A DNA stretch of 40,370 nt from Priapulus caudatus (Eukaryota; Priapulida; Priapulimorpha; Priapulimorphida; Priapulidae): the NCBI RefSeq assembly GCF_000485595.1, contig NW_014578645.1, positions 22,677-63,046 of the forward strand. The letters run 5' to 3'. Below are positions 32,228 to 40,370 of the stretch, in pieces; the stretch's first letter is position 1, and every line of letters begins with the position of its first letter. The translations under genes and the position numbers were made by a program. The notes below the pieces were generated by a model, which searched no databases, had not been told where the DNA came from, and worked only from the letters and a program-made list of their open reading frames with translations.

Positions 32228-32477
32228 CTGAGAAGTGATTATCGAAAATATCACCTAGGCTCGATCCGAATCGAGCCGCGCAGGATTTCCTATAAGCCAG
32301 CTCGGCGATGATACTAAATAGGATATATTTGGTATAACTCTAATCATTGCCGAGGCCAATATTTTAACGTGTTAACAACAGTGGCGTTGACAACGAAGAT
32401 CGTTTAGCGTTGACTTTGACGTATGCACCAGAAAGATAATATATATAATATATATTAATAAAGTATACAAAACTTAC
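32228..32477 (-). other. Putative intron between minus-strand exon candidates
   Basis: Begins GTAAGT and ends TTCTCAG on the minus strand, 250 bp. It contains AT-rich runs and a palindrome-like CTCGATCCGAATCGAG at about 32258-32273. Confidence 0.2.
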
Positions 32478-32903
32478 AAATATATCTCTTGCTGACGTTG
32501 TGTCGAATTCCAGTCCTTCGTAACATTGTACTGAAGCTTATTGTGTTATCATCTTGAACGTTTTCCGTGAGTTCCGACGATGCCGGTAATCGATAGAGGG
32601 CAGCCGCAGCGGCAGTGTTTCTATCGAGGTAGGCGGGATCTGACGCGTCATCGATATCGTCGGGGTACGCCATATAACTGCCAACGTCATCTAAACGTCC
32701 GATGTACAACATCTTCGTATAAGGGTACGTCGTAGCCAGATCGGCTGCGCGTAATAAGATGCGCTGCATGCCGAGTAACGGCAGATACTGAAGAGGAGCA
32801 GCAGCCTAAGCAACAGCTTGGTCCAGTCATCGCATCCGTCTGCCATTGGCTCCGACGACCCTGCCTGCGTTCGTATCGCTGGGCGTCAAAGAGAGTGAGA
32901 ATT
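32478..32903 (-). CDS. Possible minus-strand exon with signal-peptide-like start
   Basis: The 426-base segment is bounded by a strong acceptor (TCTTTCTGTTGCAG, ending at 32904) and a strong donor (T|GTAAGT at 32477). From an ATG at 32846 a 51-codon frame reads MADGCDDWTKLLLRLLLLFS and continues ICRYSACSA. This is a hydrophobic core with small residues, as in a secretory signal, although the acidic start is unusual; it stops at 32691. An overlapping frame (ATG 32769, open to the donor) reads on with Asp- and Tyr-rich sequence and two dibasic sites (LRR, SKR) near its end. One missing or extra base between about 32700 and 32800 would join the two. Such indels are common in this window. It could be a secreted peptide precursor; no family is recognised. 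Confidence 0.28.
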
Positions 32904-32911
32904 CTGCAACA

Positions 32912-33060
32912 GAAAGAAGAAGTGTCCCTTCTTATAGAGGAATAGTAGCAGTTGTTATAGAAAATCCCAAATCAGAAAGCAAGTGTCCATTGTTATAGAA
33001 GAATGATAGTCCGTATAAGAGAATCCCTGTAAAATAAGAAGAGTATCTGTTCTTACACAC
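32912..33060. repeat. Imperfect ~67 bp tandem repeat
   Basis: About 2.2 units sharing AGTGTCC, TTATAGA and AATCCC words. Confidence 0.6.
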
Positions 33061-33717
33061 GCGCTGCGCAGCACGTCACCTGCGGGCGCACACACATCAC
33101 GCCACGCACGCCACGGCACGCACGCACACAACGCACACACACACACACACACCTACATACATCTGACAGCACGCACCGCAGCGCCACGCACACTCGCACG
33201 CAGCGATCAACACACATCCGAGAGCAGTGAGACATAGTGAGATTGCTTACGGGCAACGCAACCAACGCGAGACGCCCACACACACACGCGCAGCGCTGCA
33301 CAGGTAAGCACGAACCAAGCACGCACGCAAGACTATGCCGCAACCGGGTGAGTATTGGTAGCACCTCGTGTAAAGGTAAGTCAGACCGAGACACGTCACT
33401 CACACACGCACACACACACATAAGCATACACGGCGCACGCAGCGCACGTAGCTCGCAGCGCACAGGCACACACCGTGCACGAACACATGAGACACACGCA
33501 GCGCACGCACACAAATAACAGGCGCGCGCGGCAACACACACCACAGGCACAACAACGCGCGCGCACAAGCACACGCGCGCGCGCAACACACGCACTCCGC
33601 GACACACACGACGTTAGAACACGCACGGCACGCACGCACACTCCAACGCACCGCACACACTGCAAACACAACACACGCACGCACGCACCACCACACACGC
33701 ACACAGACACACACAAT
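33061..33717. repeat. CACG-type compound microsatellite
   Basis: ACGCAC and CACACA mixtures with about 150 bp of more complex DNA (33225-33385). The complex part carries three good 5' splice-site words (GTAAGC 33304, GTGAGT 33348, GTAAGT 33376). Long Cys-Val-Arg frames on minus are repeat translations. Confidence 0.88.
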
Positions 33718-34085
33718 GTGTGTGTTTTTGATCCTGATAGCTAGCTCATGCTAGCAGCTGGTCAATTATCAAACATTGCAGGCGTCATAATTAATGAGTG
33801 TGTGGTTTGTCACGCAATACGTGATGATATGGTTTTGTGCGGTTGTTGGTGTGTGTGTGTGTGGTGTGTGGTGGTGTGACAAATAGCATAATAGCGTGCG
33901 TGCGTGGAGTGTCCTGTCATTACTGTGTCCGGGTGTAGAGGCGGTAACTAATACACGCATCTACAACCCGCGGTACACGCAAACTATCCGTGCGTGCACG
34001 CATGCCGACGTGTGAGCGCGTGCATGCATGCGAGTGCGTGCACGCATGCGACGGCGTGTGCGCGTGCAATGCATGTCCGACGCTG
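33718..34085. repeat. GT/TGCG microsatellites, opposite strand bias
   Basis: From ATGTGTGTG at 33717 the GT-rich strand is on plus: a GT run at 33845-33880, and GCATGC/GTGC words at 33990-34080, with ordinary DNA between. Nothing coding. Confidence 0.8.
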
Positions 34086-34403
34086 TACTGCCGTTATATC
34101 CACGCACTAGCACTATCCGCATATACATACCAGATTTAGGAAGAAATATCAAACACAAAATTATAATATTCTCAGACCGTAATTGTTACGTGAGCATGTA
34201 CTAAAACTGTCGTACATAGATATTACATATTTACTCACATGCTGAGTGCCTTCACAGTGGGCTCCTTCATTCTAATACACTATAACGACATTATAGTTGC
34301 CATAAGGTGGTTGCACCCCGCTGACACGCCATTTTGATTTCCCATCCGTTGTTTCCTTTCACCCACCCGCTCTGTTAGTCATGAGCGGGTAATATCATTT
34401 TGC
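34086..34403. promoter_or_regulatory. Unique segment with YY1-like motif
   Basis: GCCATTTTG (34328-34336) matches the YY1 core on the minus strand and lies about 70 bp before the ATG of the next candidate gene. In animal promoters YY1 sites often lie close to the start of transcription or translation. A pyrimidine-rich CACCCACCCGCTCTGTTAG (to about 34379) could instead be a splice acceptor. Confidence 0.25.
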
Positions 34404-34651
34404 ATGAAAGAAGCTGGATCCAACGTAGCTGACGTTGCATTACTATCTGTAAGTATACATAATATATATATATCTCAGCTAGGATATAAATCGGCCATTA
34501 TTCGGTTGCTTCATCATGGTGTTCCATTTCTAGCAGCATTCATTCGATTAATTCTAGAGATTATTTGTCGAGTGGATAATAAGAAAATTAGTGACCTACT
34601 AGTTTCTCCTTCACCTTTATCAGATATTGCGTGGGCGGCTAAGGAAACAGG
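34404..34651 (+). CDS. Possible gene, exon 1
   Basis: Starts MKEAGSNVADVALLS. A hydrophobic stretch follows at about residues 35-55 (LLHHGVPFLAAFIRLILEII), then a polar end (SDLLVSPSPLSDIAWAAKET). The frame is also open upstream to about 34335. It reaches a donor GG|GTAAAG at 34652 in phase 2. A downstream acceptor at 34944 restores the same frame, giving a product of about 106 residues from this ATG. Composition is not repeat-derived. GTAAGT...CTCAG inside (34449-34478) is a 30-base in-frame GT-AG stretch, too short for a normal animal intron. No family is recognised. A single possible membrane-associated helix is inference. Confidence 0.28.
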
Positions 34652-34944
34652 GTAAAGTATAGTACTAGTAAGTAGAAGAAGAAGAAGACAGAAGAAGAAG
34701 AAGAAAACGAAGAAAAGAAGACAGAAGAAAAGAATGAGACGACGAAAAAGAAGAAGGAAAGACACAAAGAAAAAAAGAAGAAAGACCAGGAGAAGAAGAA
34801 GACAGAAAGAAGAAAAGAAGAAGAAGAAGAAGAAAGCGGTACATCTCTATATTACTCTGATATATACATATTATTATATACATATATATATATATATATA
34901 TTACATATCATATCCCCTAGCATGTCTCTAACTATTTTTGTCAG
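34652..34944 (+). other. Putative intron of the 34404-35017 candidate
   Basis: A 293 bp segment with GTAAAG at its left end. At its right end is CTAAC followed by a pyrimidine stretch and TTTTTGTCAG, a textbook branch point and 3' splice site. Inside lie a GAA array (34673-34838) and an AT run. Confidence 0.28.
34673..34838. repeat. GAA/AGA triplet-rich array
   Basis: AGAAGAAG with GAC and AAAA interruptions. Phe-Leu-Ser frames on minus and Arg-Lys frames on plus are repeat translations. Confidence 0.93.
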
Positions 34945-35017
34945 GGTGATACCGAATCTTGCTTTTCTCTTGGGTAGCCCCTTGGGGACTCACTTCCTGC
35001 CAGACAAAATTACGTGA
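34945..35017 (+). CDS. Possible gene, exon 2 (terminal)
   Basis: After the acceptor at 34944, one base completes the split Gly codon. The frame then reads VIPNLAFLLGSPLGTHFLPD followed by KIT and a TGA stop (35015-35017). The phase agrees with exon 1 without adjustment. The strength of the acceptor (branch point, pyrimidine tract, CAG) is the best support. Function is unknown. Confidence 0.28.
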
Positions 35018-35512
35018 TAAATTAATAGACTTATATCATCAATTAAGCATCGCGTTATTGGATTTTGCTATATCGATTTAAGAGAGGTGAGAGATTTTAA
35101 TACGGCTAAACGCCTTACCGTTTAGCACGGCAGAGAGAAAATAAAACATCAGCAGAACAGCTAGGGCTTACAGTAACACTACAGGCATACAGGCATGTAT
35201 GTTTTTTTATGAACATACTACGTGCTAGTATGCAGCTTGTGACATGTATATGAAGTCATGTGAACTGCTTATATTCTGCCTTGTCATTGCACAGCGTGCT
35301 AAGCGTATATATATAGTATATAATAGTATAATATACTATATATAAATAGATATATATATAGATATATATTTGAAAAAGATTCTCGAGTGACTCATTAACG
35401 GTGGAAACCACACGAAGTGCAACGTTGAAGTGAAAAAATTGCAATGAACTTTTTTTTGCTTTTTTAGAAATAGCGTGGAAAGAGCGTAAGATGCGAACAC
35501 GGTACTTTAGCG
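35018..35512. other. AT-rich spacer with short hairpin
   Basis: GCTAAACG and CGTTTAGC (35105-35126) form a perfect 8 bp stem with a 6-base loop. AT arrays lie at 35300-35370. No gene is seen. Confidence 0.5.
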
Positions 35513-35881
35513 ATGTTTTTCACACTTCCTCATATTACACACGCTTTGTTTTACGGCTTCTTCTTAAATTTGAAATTAATAGCAACTCTGGCGTGGAAAA
35601 TTGTCGTTGTGCGTTTGTCGAGTACCGTTGCTTGTGCTGCCCTCTCGCGTTGCGTGGCTAAATTGTGCGTCGGCAGCAGCAGTAGTAGCAGCAACAGTAG
35701 TAGCAGCAGCAGCAGCAGCAGCAGTAGCAGCAGTAGTAGCAGTAGTAGTAGCAGCAGTAGCATCCGCCACACCAAAGCGCACGCAGACGCGCGCCTAGCC
35801 ACCGCGACGTACGTGCATGCCACGGCAGAGCCCCCTATATATACGGAACCAGTGATCTATGATCTATTCCCGCGTGGCTGA
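35513..35881 (+). other. Poly-Ser ORF over AGC/AGT repeat
   Basis: 122-codon frame. The first about 55 residues are ordinary (MFFTLPHITHALFYGFFLNL, hydrophobic). They are followed by about 30 Ser from AGC/AGT triplets (35675-35762), then 38 residues ending at a stop. The opposite strand is open too, with poly-Leu (35551-35823). It could be an exon with a signal-like start, but an unstable triplet array in open DNA gives the same picture. Confidence 0.18.
35675..35762. repeat. AGC/AGT triplet array
   Basis: About 28 triplets, mixed AGC and AGT with one AAC. Confidence 0.95.
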
Positions 35882-35954
35882 CGGGCGAGGCAAGCGAGGG
35901 TGATGAGTGGGCGTACAGGTGGGTGGGAAAGCATCACAATAAATTAATGCTAAA

Positions 35955-36140
35955 ACTTGGCAGCGGCGGCAGCAGTAGCAGCAGCGGTAGCAGCAGCAGC
36001 AGCTGCAGCAGCAGTAGCAATAGCAGCAGCAGCAGCACCAGCACCAGCAATAGCAGCTGTAGTAGCAGCAGCAGCAGTAGCATCACCACCAGCAGCAGCA
36101 GCAGCAGCAGCAGCAACAGCAACAGCAGCAGCGGCGTCGA
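35955..36140. repeat. AGC triplet array, second
   Basis: About 60 AGC-type triplets with AGT, GGC, AAC, ACC and TGC variants. Plus frames read Ser-rich (35923-36285) or Ala-rich (35957-36250). Minus frames read Leu- or Ala-rich. No frame has a convincing unique domain. The 3' flank up to 36290 is open and CpG-rich. Confidence 0.93.
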
Positions 36141-36285
36141 CGTTGGCGATGGCGACGCAGTCATCTGCATCTGTTTCTTCCCCGCACACGCGCTCCGCTG
36201 CCGCCCGCAGCATCGCTCCCAGCTTCCCCCGGAGAAGCGTCTCGGATTAATCCGCGTGCAGGCAAGCAACGACTCGCATAATTAA

Positions 36286-36655
36286 AAGCTACCCCTTCTA
36301 GGGATTCGCGACCGTAAGCCGGGGTTTAGCAGCTTCGTAATTATCCTCATCCGCTCGACAGTATAATATGATGGCATCGTGACAAGGACAGCGACACGAC
36401 GAAATACGTCCGGCGATGCAGTCGAACTATTTTTCTGCCCGCAGGGCGTAACGGAGCACGAAGAGTGAGTGAGTGGTCGCGTGGTGGTGGTGGCTGCTGC
36501 CATATGCATATGTAGACACGGGCTTGTTTAATTACACGCGGTTAATTATGTAACCTGTTCTATTAGCGACGAGGGAACGCTGCTTCGCGCATGCGCGATA
36601 CGTGGGCACGTCGCGTCGCATCACGACAATAGCGCAATGTGTGGATCACGCTTTC
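36286..36655. other. Unique segment with regulatory-like words
   Basis: Contains GCGCATGCGC (36587-36596, NRF1 type). GGATTAATCC (36244-36253, paired Otx-type half sites) lies just upstream of this segment. A possible acceptor TTTTTCTGCCCGCAG (to 36444) is followed 20 bases later by GTGAGT. The 75-codon minus frame (36282-36509) is mixed in composition but unrecognised. Confidence 0.3.
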
Positions 36656-36721
36656 TCTCGCGCGCGCGCTCTCTCTCTCTCTCTCTCTCTCGATCTATCT
36701 CTCGATCTATCTTTCTCTCTG

Positions 36722-36757
<36 letters not shown>

Positions 36758-36787
36758 GATCTATCTCTCGATCTATCTTTCTCTCTG

Positions 36788-36823
<36 letters not shown>

Positions 36824-36960
36824 GATCTATCTCTCGCGCTTTGCGCGCTCTTCTCTCCCTCATTTCTCTCTATGCCCCCCCCCTCCCTGACCCTGCGCTT
36901 TCTTTCTTTCTCTCCCTTATCCTCCTCCATCTCTTCTCTCTATCGTCCTCTTTTTGAAGC
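36656..36960. repeat. CT array with 66 bp higher-order unit
   Basis: CGATCTATCTCTCGATCTAT begins at 36691 and 36757, and in shortened form at 36823, giving an exact 66 bp period within CT repeat. Irregular pyrimidine tract continues to about 36955. Confidence 0.93.
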
Positions 36961-36974
36961 ATAGGTGAAATATT

Positions 36975-37135
36975 CGACATAGATAAAGGAGGATAGAAGA
37001 AAGAAGAGGTTGATGATGAGTGAGCAGAGAGAAGAAGAAACAGGTGGAGGGAGAAGGGGGATGAAGGAGGAGGTGGAGGGAGAAGGGGGATGAAGGAGGA
37101 GGGAAAGGAAGAGGAAGAGGAGGAGAGATGGAAGT
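36975..37135. repeat. GA-rich purine tract
   Basis: GGAGGGAGAAGGGGGATGAA occurs twice, at about 37046 and 37076. The purine strand faces the pyrimidine tract ending at 36955. Confidence 0.88.
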
Positions 37136-37198
37136 AATACGAAGATGAGCATAGGCATTAGCTGAGTGAGTATTTAGTTGGAACGAGCGGACGCGAAA

Positions 37199-37292
37199 AG
37201 ATGATGATGATGATGATGATAATTGATGAATGATGTCGCGTGATGATGATGATGGATGATGCATGATTGATTTTGATGATGATGATGATGTA
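37199..37292. repeat. GAT triplet array
   Basis: GATGATGAT with short interruptions in two blocks. Confidence 0.93.
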
Positions 37293-37509
37293 TGGAGCAG
37301 GATGGACGAGCAGGAGGAGGGGAGAAGCGAGCGAGGAAGGAGGAAGCCGAATAAGGCAGCGAAAGACAATGCCGAAATTAACTAAGGAGATCGGAGTGGG
37401 CAGTGTCCTCGGGCCGAAGGCGGGCTGTCCTGGCGGAAACAAATTCGCGATGGCTGGGAGAGAAGAAGCATTACGGGTATAACTGGAAATGACGCACGGT
37501 ACTAGGCGC
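37293..37509. other. Unique coding-like segment, unassigned
   Basis: Both strands are open. Plus reads MPKLTKEIGVGSVLGPKAGC, continuing to a stop at 37480. Minus reads PAIANLFPPGQPAFGPRTLP within a 126-codon frame. The composition is not repetitive over about 120 bp (37365-37480). I do not recognise either frame. Confidence 0.2.
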
Positions 37510-38221
37510 TCATGGGCGCCCGTTTGCTTCAGAAACATCGTAAAGCTTAATGCCTAATGTTAATGCCATAAGTTAACAACTTACTACTAACTGTTAATGT
37601 TGTACGAGGTGTAGCGCGTTGACAAAACAATCGCAGCCTTTATAAAAACACTTACGATAACAGAACTTCATCACTAAGGTTGCTGATTGAGATGAGAAGT
37701 CGAATCAGAATTCAAAGTGTCAGTTACCACATTTATTGTACATAACAGGTAATATTCATGATATTATGATTGGCTAACACATATAAATAATATTGATGAA
37801 AAACGACGTGGGTCATGAATTTTTCCTGCCCACACAAGACAAATTCTCACACTGTAACGGCGAGACGCGAGAAGTCGTGGCAAGCGTGGCACTTTGCCTT
37901 TAAAACAGAGAGAACAAATGCATACGCATTTTCGAATGTTGTTTTGGTTTTTATTGCGGTTAGATAATTAATTGATTTTGAGGTTCGTGTTTTTTCAAGA
38001 AAAACACACATTTTATTCTCATTATTATAACCAGTAGTAATATTTACGTATAATTGTTTAATTCGTAGTGTAAGATGTGTTGCGTGAAAGGACTCTAGGC
38101 TCTGCGGTACATGTGTAAAATGATATTGCTGATGGATTTTTTATTCACGGGTTAACCAGTGGTAAGTTAATGGTTAAGACTAATGTTAAGATGATTTTGG
38201 GTTTCTGAAAACGAGCCCCTG
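37510..38221. mobile_element. Probable non-autonomous DNA transposon
   Basis: The left end reads CATGGGCGCCCGTTT...TCAGAAAC. The right end, read inward on minus from 38221, is CAGGGGCTCGTTTTCAGAAAC. Both continue inward with matching TTAA-rich words (TTAATG..TAATGTTAA and TTAACATTAGTCTTAA; then CTTACTACT and CTTACCACT), giving imperfect inverted repeats of about 75 bp. The 0.55 kb interior has no transposase. The target duplication is not clear, so the superfamily is left open. Confidence 0.5.
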
Positions 38222-38568
38222 GTGTTCTGTGGCCGGTGGTCAATATTTATTTATAGCATTCGAGCGCGCTAACACAACTATAACTATTAAACTTCATCAG
38301 CACAGCTTATACATATATAAAGGTATAGTATATCATATACATGAAATATGTCTTTCATATGATTTTATCTATGTCTCACCATCGGTAACGCGTATGTTAC
38401 ATATTTCTCGAAGAGCCTTGCCAACGTAGTGCTATATATTATATATATACTATATATATATATCATATATGTCATATCGTATTCTCTATATTCTTTGCGT
38501 GGGCGCGGGTTTTCATCGATATCTGCAAGGGTGACCAGTGTGTTTTCACCTCTCGCTCTCCTCTCTCC

Positions 38569-38599
<31 letters not shown>

Positions 38600-38640
38600 C
38601 ATATATACATATATATATGTATATATGATAGCCATCAGTA
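38222..38640. other. AT-rich unique DNA with CT/AT arrays
   Basis: No gene seen. A CTCTCT run passes into TATATA/CATATA at 38560-38630. The 81-codon minus frame over it is repeat-derived. Confidence 0.6.
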
Positions 38641-39499
38641 GATTATAATTGATCATCAGCGCGCTATCAGTGTCGCCATGGCACTAATAACATCACTACA
38701 CTCATCAACGTGTTACAACCTTATGAACTACGGTCATAGTATAATAATAATACAAATTATTATAATAACAAGTAATTATTGTTATTATTATTTATAATAA
38801 TAACTCCTCCTGGCTTTCCTTCATTAATGACTCCAATACTCTTAAAAGCCAGTAGTTCTAAGAGGATAGTACTAGTAGGCACAACCTACATTTACATTTG
38901 TTTATATTTGCGACCTAAAGCAGCTTTTCCCCAAAATCCATCAACTTATCTAATCAAATTAGTGTCCTATGCATATTTTGCATAATAATATTTTGATCAG
39001 GTAGACTCTCGAGAATAGAGTATAAATAAGCTTCTTTAGATGCAGGCCTATCGAACTCTTTTTATGCGGAGTAATTATTTACACAGCGACAGAGTGACTC
39101 GACCTCTCTGCGTAGAGATTTCTGCGTTTTACGGGCGTGGAAAATAGTACGTAAATAAGCAGAAAATTTTATCAATTTTACGAAAATTTATTAACGAAAG
39201 TGCGTCTGATTAAGATATTATTTTATGAATGTTGTTTATTTTTAAAAGAAACGTTTTATTTTGCATTTTCACAAACTATTATCACACATTAACTATTCTG
39301 AACCCTGGTTATGCTCCTGATGTGACTTTTGTGTATTGTGTAAATTTTACATGATTGTGTGAAACTACATTTATTAATCCACAATACTTTTTTTATGCAA
39401 AATCTGGTGTTTTGGGGACATTTCTATGCGACAATAGAAAAATAGTAGTGTGTATATAAGCATTTATGGCAGCTTTTCATCGAGGGAAAGCCGTTTTGA
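38641..39499. other. AT-rich unique DNA, no gene seen
   Basis: Contains a TAATAA/ATTATT region (38740-38805) and several poly-T runs. The 68-codon plus frame 38779-38985 is unrecognised. No splice-supported exon was found. Confidence 0.5.
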
Positions 39500-39575
39500 A
39501 GTCACCGGAATCGAACACCTATTGTGGTGGAATCCGTCGGTTATGACTCAGCAAAATATGAACAATTCGAACGCA
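39500..39575 (-). mobile_element. tRNA-like SINE head
   Basis: On the minus strand TTGCTGAGTC is close to the pol III A box. About 36 bases later GTGTTCGATTCC is close to the B box. The T-stem does not pair, so it is not a functional tRNA. The sequence continues with a non-tRNA body (GGCTTTCCCTCGATGAAAAG), as expected for a SINE. Confidence 0.45.
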
Positions 39576-39825
39576 CCATGCGCATGCGTCCTAATTTCGT
39601 AATTATAATTTTTTATACTCTGGTTTGTTAAGAAGAATTAATTTTTATACGGAAAGTTTTTTTTAATTACTTATAAAGCTCTGTGTGAATAATGACGGGC
39701 CTTCCACATCCGCTATTTAAGAATTAAAATATAATAATCGAATATTATAATACATATCTTATTAAAAAAACGCGCACAATCTCAAGGCAATATCAGTAGG
39801 ATAGTAATATCAAAATTTCTAGATG
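39576..39825. other. AT-rich spacer, no gene seen
   Basis: TGCGCATGCG (39579-39588) is NRF1-like. The remainder is AT-rich. Confidence 0.5.
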
Positions 39826-39871
39826 TATCAGGAGCTAATAATGACAAATATGTTATTATTAGCTCCTGATA
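39826..39871. repeat. Perfect 17 bp hairpin
   Basis: TATCAGGAGCTAATAAT (39826-39842) and its exact complement ATTATTAGCTCCTGATA (39855-39871) around a 12-base loop. It has no T-run that would suggest a terminator. Confidence 0.85.
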
Positions 39872-39879
39872 TGTATGCA

Positions 39880-40140
39880 TGTGTAGGTGTGTCTTAGTGT
39901 GCGTGTGTGTCTTGGTGTGCGTGTGCGTGTATACGCGTGCGTGTGCGTGTTCTATTTGGAGTGTGTGTGTGTGTGTGCGCGCACGCGCTTTTGCGTGTGC
40001 GTGCGTGTGTTCGTGCGCACGTGAGTGAGTGTGTGTGTGTGCATGCGTGCGCGCGCGCGTATGTGCGTGTGCGTGCGTGTGTTCGTGCGTACGTGAGTGA
40101 GTGTGTCTGCACGCGTGCGTGCGCGAGTGAATGTGTGCGT
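39880..40140. repeat. GT/GTGC compound microsatellite
   Basis: GTGTGC mixture with two similar longer units (GTGCGTGTGTTCGTGCG near 40000 and 40073, period about 74). Frames are repeat translations. Confidence 0.93.
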
Positions 40141-40370
40141 ACGTATTTGCGATTAAGTGAGCATGAGCTTGCGTGCACGTCTGCCGAGCAACCTGCATTT
40201 TTCATCGGCTCTACGAAGCCCTATTTCGCTCCAACCGCGTAATATCCACTCCGATCTTCTATATCCGCTATCTGGGTAGAAGCACGTTCACTCGCTATCA
40301 GCGTGTGCGGTCTAAGCGACATTGTTCTAGATTGACTCGCCCTGATAAAGCCTCTCTCTCTCTCTCTCTC
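40141..40370. other. Unique end segment, CT run at window edge
   Basis: Ordinary sequence with no recognised gene. The last 20 bases are a CT array that continues beyond the window. Confidence 0.5.

Noticed and set aside
34449-34478. A 30-base GT...AG intron inside the 34404 candidate exon
   Set aside because: Far below normal animal intron length; in frame either way, so it does not help decide coding.
36445-36464. 20-base microexon between TTTTTCTGCCCGCAG and GTGAGT
   Set aside because: Splice words of this strength occur by chance; no flanking exon with matching phase was found.

Overview
The window reads as repeat-rich nuclear DNA of an animal, probably a marine invertebrate; no species can be named. 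Three things point that way. There is a degenerate CCCTAA/TTAGGG-type telomeric tract, which argues against typical insect or tick DNA. There is the C-terminal end of a non-LTR retrotransposon reverse transcriptase. Dinucleotide to hexanucleotide arrays, minisatellites and tRNA-like SINE pieces are very dense. No long, confidently recognisable host protein-coding gene is visible. Almost all long open frames are translations of simple repeats. There is no operon-like organisation and no sign of bacterial DNA.

Layout. Positions 1-16650 hold a segmental duplication made of three blocks, here called A (4155-6297 and 11415-13570), B (1293-2645, 6629-8100 and 13961-15425) and C (77-1220, 8522-9705 and 16053-16648). 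Blocks are separated by GT/GC or AT microsatellites. The first copy has the order C-B; the next two have A-B-C. A 345 bp degenerate telomeric tract (3484-3840) and a LINE tail (3066-3200) lie between copies. A 25-N gap (10526-10550) sits at the centre of a mirror arrangement of GA, GAC, GTC and CT arrays. Block A carries a 250 bp foldback palindrome, present in both copies.

Positions 16650-20466 hold a 30 bp minisatellite and a second, 1 kb duplication (block D, 17212-18242 and 19413-20466). Each D copy carries a tRNA-like SINE piece. The stretch between them contains TAG microsatellite and a short TTAGGG patch. Positions 20466-25512 hold AT-rich unique DNA, a 480 bp CT array, an inverted GTGC/GCAC pair, and a 333 bp tandem unit running into an 857-N gap. 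Positions 25513-31200 are a chain of arrays: 9 bp repeat, CCTTCT tract, CA tract, 1 kb G-rich purine minisatellite, 1 kb GATG array and 0.5 kb CAGG array. These are separated by short CpG-rich or mixed segments that hold only splice-site-like hints of exons.

Positions 31200-40370 are the most gene-like. A degenerating 27 bp minisatellite is followed by a minus-strand coding-like island (32105-32903) with splice signals and a signal-peptide-like start. A two-exon, phase-consistent plus-strand candidate follows at 34404-35017. After these come two AGC-repeat (poly-Ser/Ala/Leu) segments, a probable non-autonomous DNA transposon (37510-38221), a tRNA-like SINE head (39500-39575, minus) and a GT array.

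Sequence quality limits every call. Repeat copies differ mostly by scattered one-base insertions and deletions, even outside microsatellites, which looks like unpolished long-read consensus. Reading frames may therefore be broken by error, and some duplications may be assembly artefacts.
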